NCBI GenBank assembly: GCA_029204225.1
Contig: CM055104.1
Span: 38,866,527 to 38,930,526, forward strand
Source of the DNA: Diphasiastrum complanatum
Lineage: Eukaryota; Streptophyta; Lycopodiopsida; Lycopodiales; Lycopodiaceae
Direction: 5' to 3'
Length of the DNA: 64,000 nt
Below are positions 58,392 to 64,000 of the stretch, one piece after another. The position numbers and the translations under genes are program-made. Numbering within the stretch: the first letter of the stretch is position 1; each line of letters begins with the position of its first letter. Below the pieces are notes generated by a model, which was not told the DNA's origin, did no database searches, and worked only from the letters and a program-made list of their open reading frames with translations.

Positions 58392-59073
58392 TGTAAAAAA
58401 TATAGCAAATAAGGATCCTAAAACACTTGAAATGATGAGGGAAACAGTAGATTATGATTTCATAAGATTAGCACAAGTTGAACCATCAAAATCCATCAAA
58501 AATCTATGCTTGAACCTCACTAAATGGCCCAAATCCTTGAAGAAGGCTTCACACGTGTGAAAGTACGGCCTCCCACAGTCTGAGTACTGTACACCAGACC
58601 TACATTCAATCCTATAATCATTAGTAATCACAAGTACTCAAACAATTATGAACATAGAGAGCAATTGCACCACTATGAGAGAAAAATCATGAAATTGCTT
58701 GATTGATTTTGGTGAGATATCATCACCTATATATACATGATCCATCACGGTTTTGGGCAGGTATGAGTAGCCCTAAACCTATCCCTAATGATAATTTTGG
58801 TGGATCTTTCATCCCTACCAAGTTAGGGTTGGAATCTTGGAGATCCTTCAACAATGCAAAAATTACCAAAAATAGCTCCTAGTTTTTCTCCCTTGTATCT
58901 AAGCATAATTTGGACTCATTCCAAAGGTTCTAACACTTAGGTCTACTTGAGAACATCTTTATGAATGGAATCCTATGCTATTTGGCACGTGTGACAAGCC
59001 ACATCATGACCATCTAACTATTTACAAGTCATATGACCAAAACTAGTCAAGCTAGAATTGTGAATTTTTAACA
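58392..59073 (-). repeat. 3' LTR of the nearly whole copia element
   Basis: 682 bp. In element sense it starts TGTTAAAAATTC and ends TTTTTTACA. Paired with 63864 onward. Confidence 0.9.
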
Positions 59074-59087
59074 CTCCTCCTCACTAT

Positions 59088-61940
59088 CTAGCTTGGTTCA
59101 ATCATTGCTTTACTAATCACTCCAAGTGATGATCTTAACTTCATAAAAGGTGTCATTTGAAGTGGTTTAGTAAGTAGATCAGCTACACATTCATTGCTTG
59201 GAACATGCTCCAAAGCAATCTCCTTGGCTTGCACCATTTCTCTCACAAAGTGATGGCATATCTCAATGTGCTTAGATCTTGCATGGAAGATTCGGTTAGA
59301 TGCAAGGTGTTGGGCTGATATATTGTCATTGTAGATGATTGGTGCCTCCTCTGAATCCATGATCTTTAGCTCCACCAACAATGTCTTGATCCAAAGTACC
59401 TCCTTTGTAGTGGTTGTCAAAGCTTTGTACTCGGCCTCGGTTGAAGATAGAGATATAGTTTCTTGCTTTTTTGAAAGCCATGAAACCACACCTTCTCCTA
59501 TGAAAGTTGAATAGGCACTTGTTGATTTCCTATCCCTCTTGTCCCCTGCAAAATTTGAATCACTAAATGCATGAAGGTTAATCACATCTCCTCTATATAG
59601 AATCCCAAAATCCAATGTACCCGAGATGTATCTTAGAATCCTCTTAGCCTTTTTCCAATGGATATTCAATGGCTTTTGCATGGATTGGCTCAACCTACAT
59701 ACACTAAAGATAAGATCTGGTCTAGTTATAGTGATCCACATTAAGTAACCTATAAGTTGCCTAAACAAAGTGATGTCCATGAAGGATCTTTCATCATCTT
59801 CATTTGGCACTTTTACATATTGCTCCATTGGTGTGTCAACACTTTTGCATACTTCCATCTTAAACTTCTTCAAAAGACTTTGAGCATAGTTTACTTGACT
59901 TATAAGGATAAAATTAGACCCTCTAAGTACTTCTATGCCTAAGATGAAGTGAAGACACCCTAGATCTACCATCTTGAACTCTAAGGATAGATCTATCTTG
60001 ATTTTTTCAATACCATCAACACTATTTCCACTAATGATGATGTCATCTACATAAATGAGTAAAAGTACAATACCAACATCATCAAACTTAATGTAAAGAG
60101 TGGGATCATATTCACTTTGAACAAAAGAAAGTGAAATAAGATAGCAATGTAGTCTTGAATTCCAAGATCTCGAGGCTTGCTTCAAGCCATAGATGCTTCT
60201 TTGGAGATGGCATACTTTGTTCTCCATTCCATGCTTGATGAACCCTTGTGGCTGCTCCATATAGATATCCTCTTCCAAAAAACCATTCAAGAAAGCGTTA
60301 GAGACATCCATTTGACATAGAATCCATCCAAAATGTGATGCAAGTGCAATGATTAGCCTTATTGTGACCATCTTGGCCACGGGTGCAAAAGTTTCCTCAT
60401 AGTCTATCCCTCTCTCTTGAGCATAACCTTTTGCAACTACTCTTGCTTTATGTTTGTTAACACTCCCATTTGCATTCAAATTAAGCTTGAAGACCCACTT
60501 GCATCCTATTACATTCCTTTGAGGTCTCTCAACAAGCAGCCAAGTTTCATTCTCAATCAAGGCATCATACTCATCCAACATAGCTTTATACCATTCTTTG
60601 GAGTTCAATGCATCTTCAACATTAGATGGTTCTTCAAAAATAGATAAAGCATAAGAAGTGGATGAGATACCCTCAACTTGCTGTCCTTTGCCTTGATATG
60701 TGAGCCTTGATGGCTCCACTTTTGCCCTTGAAGATCTCCTTGGTGTGATAGGTGGGTTTGGTGCTTGCTCTTCCATGAGCTCCTCCTCAAAACCAAGATC
60801 TTGCTCCTCGGCCATCTTCTTCTTGATTGTTGGAGCACTTGAGCCTTCTTCAAGCATATGCATCTGATGTTCATCAAAGATGACATCCCTTGAAACAACA
60901 AATTTGTTTAAGGATGGGAGATAGACTTTGTAGCCCTTGCTTGAGCTTGCATATCCAAGCATGATCCCTCTTGTGGAAGATGGATCCTCCTTGGTTCTTG
61001 TTTCCAATGGCACATGCACATAACATATACACCCGAAAACTTTCAAGTGATTAAGATTGGGTTTCTTTCCATACAACATCTCATAAGGAGTTTTGCCTTC
61101 AATTGCTTTGCAAGGCACCCTATTCATCAAGTAGTTTGCAATACAAGAGACTCACCCCAAAAAGATTTGGTCAAACAAGCATCTAATCTTAAAGCCTTAG
61201 AACATTCATAATGTTCTATTCCTTCTTTCAGAAACTCCATTTTGTTGAGGAGTGTAAGGACAAGAAGTCTCTTTCTTGATCCCTTCCTCCTCACAAAAGG
61301 CCTTGAACTCATTGGAGATGAATTCTCCACCATTGTCACTTCTAAGAATCTTGATGCTATGATTATGATGCTTTTCCACAAACAACTTGAACTTTTCAAA
61401 AGTATCAAATACTTGAGACTTGAAGGAAAGTAAGAACACCCAACAATATCTTGAGTAGTCATCAATGAAGGTTAAAAACATGGATGAACCTCCATTAGAT
61501 TTGGTGCTAGCAATGTGCACATCCGAGTGTATGAGTTCAAGAGGATGAGATGACTTTGTGATGGAGTTAGGAAACACCTTCTCATGTGCCTTGGATAAGG
61601 CACAAGCTTCACAAACCTTGTCTTCCTTCCCAATAGACCTTGGTAGGCCTAAAGCATACTCCTCCTTGATCATAGCCTCCATGGAACCCGAGTTGACATG
61701 TCCAAGTCTTTTGTGCCATAAAGTAAAGGTAGATATCTTGCTCTTCTCGGCCAACATGACAACATTAGTATCCACAAATGCATCCAACTTATAGAGTTTG
61801 CCAAGTCTAGTGCCCTTAGCCACTATCTTACCCTTCTTCTTGATGAAACATTCATTTGAAGCAAAGTCAACATTGAAACCATTGTCTACCATTTGGCCAA
61901 CACTTAGTAGATTCTTTGTTATTGTAGGAATGTACAAAAC
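59088..61940 (-). pseudogene. pol region of the nearly whole copia element
   Basis: The integrase core shows LWHKRLGHVNSGSMEAMIKE, FIDDYSRYCWVFLL, LRSDNGGEFISNEFKAFCEE and YTPQQNGVSERRNRT. The linker shows PNLNHLKVFGCICYVHVP and VVSRDVIFDEH. RT shows IGCKWVFKLNLNANGSVNKH, DVSNAFLNGFLEEDIYMEQP, LKQASRSWN and LIYVDDIIISGN. RNase H shows DSNFAGDKRDRKSTSAYSTF, SLSSTEAEYKAL and ECVADLLTKPL. This is full copia order. Fossil part. Confidence 0.88.
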
Positions 61941-61969
61941 ACCTTCTATGTTGATCTTTTTGGAAGATC

Positions 61970-63052
61970 ATAAGCAAAGGGGAATGCTACCAACTCCTTC
62001 AATCTTACAAGCTTCATCATTTGCTGTATAGATAGACTTTATAGGTCCATCATAAGATAAGAGAGAAGAGAAAAACTCCCTTTTACTAGTCATGTGTGAA
62101 CTAGCACCCGAGTCAATCCACCAAGGATCTTCTCCTTTGAAGCTTGTTGAAGAAAATATGGACATCATGAGAGAGTCCTCATGTGAACTCTCCTCCTCCT
62201 CCTCTTTGCTCATGTTGGCTTGGCTTTGATCTTGCTTCCTCTTGAAGCATTCCGAGGCATAATGCCCCATCTTGCTACAATAGTAGCACTTCACCTTTGA
62301 TTTATCCTTCTTGACTTTGGTGGTTGATGGAGATGCCTTTGAGGGTCCTTCTTGATCCTCAAGCTTTGTAGACTTCTTGAATGTTGATCCTTTGCCTTTA
62401 GTCTTGCCTTTGCCTTTGGTGAAGAGAGCTTGGTCATCTCCACCTTGGATGGAAAGCCTATCCATCCTCTCTTGCATTTGGCTCCTTCTTGATTCCTCGG
62501 CCATGAGTGTGCCTTGGAGTTCTTCAAGTATGGGTAGCTTACCCATAATTGCATATCTCTGAATCAAATTGTCAAATTCAAAGCTTAGTCCATTCAATAT
62601 GAGTTGAACAAGCTCTTCATGTTTGATAGGATCACCTATGAAGGCTAGCTCTTTGTTCAATTCCTTTACTCTTAGGACAAAAGTATGTGCACTCTCTCCT
62701 TTCTTTTGATAGCTTCTATAGATTTGATTCTTCAAAGTAACATTCTAGTTTGGTTCTTGGATTCGTAGACCTTTTGCAAAGTCTCCCAAGCATCTTGAGC
62801 TGAAGTGCAATCTCCTACCTCTCTTAAGAGTTCATTTGCAACATTCATTTTTATGCAATGTAGTGCAACATTGTACCTCTTGATGTATTTGGCTTTTTCT
62901 TGAGGATGAATAGGTTCACCCTCCTTACCATTTACAATTTCCATCAGATCTTGCATGATCATGATGGATTCCATTCTAACTTTCCATATGGAATAGTTAG
63001 TTTTGTTGAGCCTTTCATTAGTATCCAAAAGATATGCATTTATAGATGCCAT
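61970..63052 (-). pseudogene. gag and protease region of the nearly whole copia element
   Basis: Starts MASINAYLLDTNERLNKTNY then SIWKVRMESIMIMQDLMEIV, the copia gag N terminus. A CCHC knuckle CYYCSKMGHYASEC is near 62245-62290, preceded by a Lys-rich stretch. The protease signature WIDSGASSHMTS is near 62095-62125. Confidence 0.88.
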
Positions 63053-63850
63053 CTAGTCTCCTAATCAAGGACTTGACACAAATGAAGGTTACTTCTATTG
63101 ATTTTATTGAAGGTCTACCTTATCCCACTTCTTAGGGACCTGAAAAGATCAGTAATAGACTTCCTATAAAGATCTAAGAATGATCTCTAACAAAATCAAA
63201 TCATAGAATACTAGAAACAATGCACTTGCTTGATTGAAGTAGACAATACTAGTAGAATTGCCCCTCTTTCTATAAAGAACATTAAAGCTTCCAAATGATC
63301 TGATCAAGAGTGAATTTCAGCAACCTAATATACTTCCAAAATCACTTGTAAAAGATCTAAATGGAACTTAATGAGGATGCAACACAATCTACTATCCAAT
63401 CACAAGCAAAAAATGATCAAAATTGATGAAAAATTGATCTAATTTGGTGCATAAGTCAAGCAATGGTTGGACTGAACTTAAATTACTTTAGGAGGTGTCT
63501 ACTACACCTTAGAACAGCCTTGAAGAGTCCCCAAAACTCTGATCTTCCCTCTTCTTGAATGCTAGAAAGCCTCCTCTATGAAATCACCTCCAAAACTCGC
63601 TTAGAAATCAATGCTTGGAGCAAGCAAAACTTGCTATCTTGGTAATGTGAATTGAATTCAACTTTGCCTCTGGTTTTAGACACCTAAACACCTACAAATG
63701 AAGTCACACAACACCAATCTCCAATGTATTTGACTCACTTTGAGTTCTAGAATCAATACTAGATGCTAAGATCCAATCTACACAAGATTTAGATAAAAAA
63801 TTGTGATCAAATTGAATGAAAACCAAGGATTTAGCTCATTTCAGCCTTTA
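63053..63850 (-). other. Leader of the nearly whole copia element
   Basis: About 800 bases between the primer site and the gag start. AT-rich, with no coding match or repeat noted. Confidence 0.6.
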
Positions 63851-63863
63851 GGCTCTGATACCA

Positions 63864-64000
63864 TGTAAAAATTATAGCAAATAAGGATCCTAAAACACTT
63901 GAAATTATGAGGGAAACAATAGATTATGATTTCATAAGATTAGCACAAGTTGAACCATCAAAATCCATCAAAAATCTATGCTTGAACCTCACTAAATGGC
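63864..64000 (-). repeat. 5' LTR of the nearly whole copia element (visible part)
   Basis: 137 bases visible, about 98% identical to the start of 58392-59073. Adjoins the primer site at 63851-63863. Confidence 0.9.

Larger units (their letters stand above)
58392..64000 (-). mobile_element. Ty1/copia element, nearly whole, running off the right edge
   Basis: In element sense (minus), the 5' LTR starts beyond the window and its visible end is 63864-64000. The Met primer site TGGTATCAGAGCC is at 63851-63863. Gag and protease are at about 61970-63052, integrase about 61130-61940, and RT plus RNase H about 59088-60600. Purine tract GAGGAGGAG abuts the 3' LTR 58392-59073 (682 bp, TGTTAAAAATTC...). 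The 137 visible bases of the two LTRs differ at 3 sites, so it is young. All parts are present in copia order, with about three breaks in the coding sequence. Confidence 0.9.

Noticed and set aside
1-64000. Searched for CRISPR arrays, tRNA/rRNA genes, bacterial operons and organellar insertions
   Set aside because: No regularly spaced identical repeats with unique spacers, and no recognisable RNA genes or organellar genes. The tandem arrays seen are LTR minisatellites and local duplications.

Overview
This is nuclear DNA of a land plant, most likely a seed plant. One host gene, interrupted by introns, is embedded in many generations of LTR retrotransposons. There is no sign of bacterial or organellar DNA: no operons, and spliced GT-AG exons. 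Copia and gypsy lineages (including chromoviruses) dominate, most with the initiator-Met tRNA primer site usual in plants. The exons match the plant U-box/cyclophilin protein PUB49 (CYP65, the counterpart of animal PPIL2).

Host gene (minus strand, 31368 down to 14738 and beyond the left edge). Seven coding exons can be placed to the base: 31241-31368, 30038-30100, 16371-16474, 15878-15969, 15707-15796, 15349-15424 and 14738-15096. They give an uninterrupted 304-codon reading frame covering the U-box half of the protein. The cyclophilin half is not in the window. Intron 2 is 13.6 kb. Intron 7 runs at least 14.7 kb to the left edge. Both are swollen by retroelements, while the other introns are 81-1,140 bases.

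Intron 7 (1-14737) holds a gypsy pol remnant at the left edge, a short non-autonomous copia-type element (1745-4083), and an element without pol (4110-13888, target duplication GCATA). That last element was itself split by a young, nearly whole chromovirus (6328-12817, target duplication ACCTC, LTRs differing at about 3 of 451 bases). Intron 2 (16475-30037) holds a degenerate histone-H3-fold pseudogene that looks like centromeric CENH3 (18250-18594), an old solo LTR, an incomplete chromovirus related to the young one (21152-26115), and a second copy of the pol-less element in opposite orientation (26528-29554).

Upstream of the gene (31500-64000) no intact host gene was recognised. The stretch is a mosaic of damaged gypsy and copia elements: gypsy 32700-36060, copia 36061-38801, gypsy with unidentified extra coding sequence 39340-45355, copia 45356-46321, copia 46323-50321, copia 50973-54075, gypsy 54080-58390, and a nearly whole copia from 58392 past the right edge.

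The items most worth a second look are the CENH3-like pseudogene, the chromovirus family with LTR ends AG...CT instead of TG...CA, a GC palindrome (GGGCGCCC) shared by the 5' regions of otherwise unrelated element families, the pol-less family with its own long reading frame, and the giant-intron host gene. I found no defence system, CRISPR array, gene cluster or other clearly new system. All retroelement calls are by eye from motifs and repeat boundaries.
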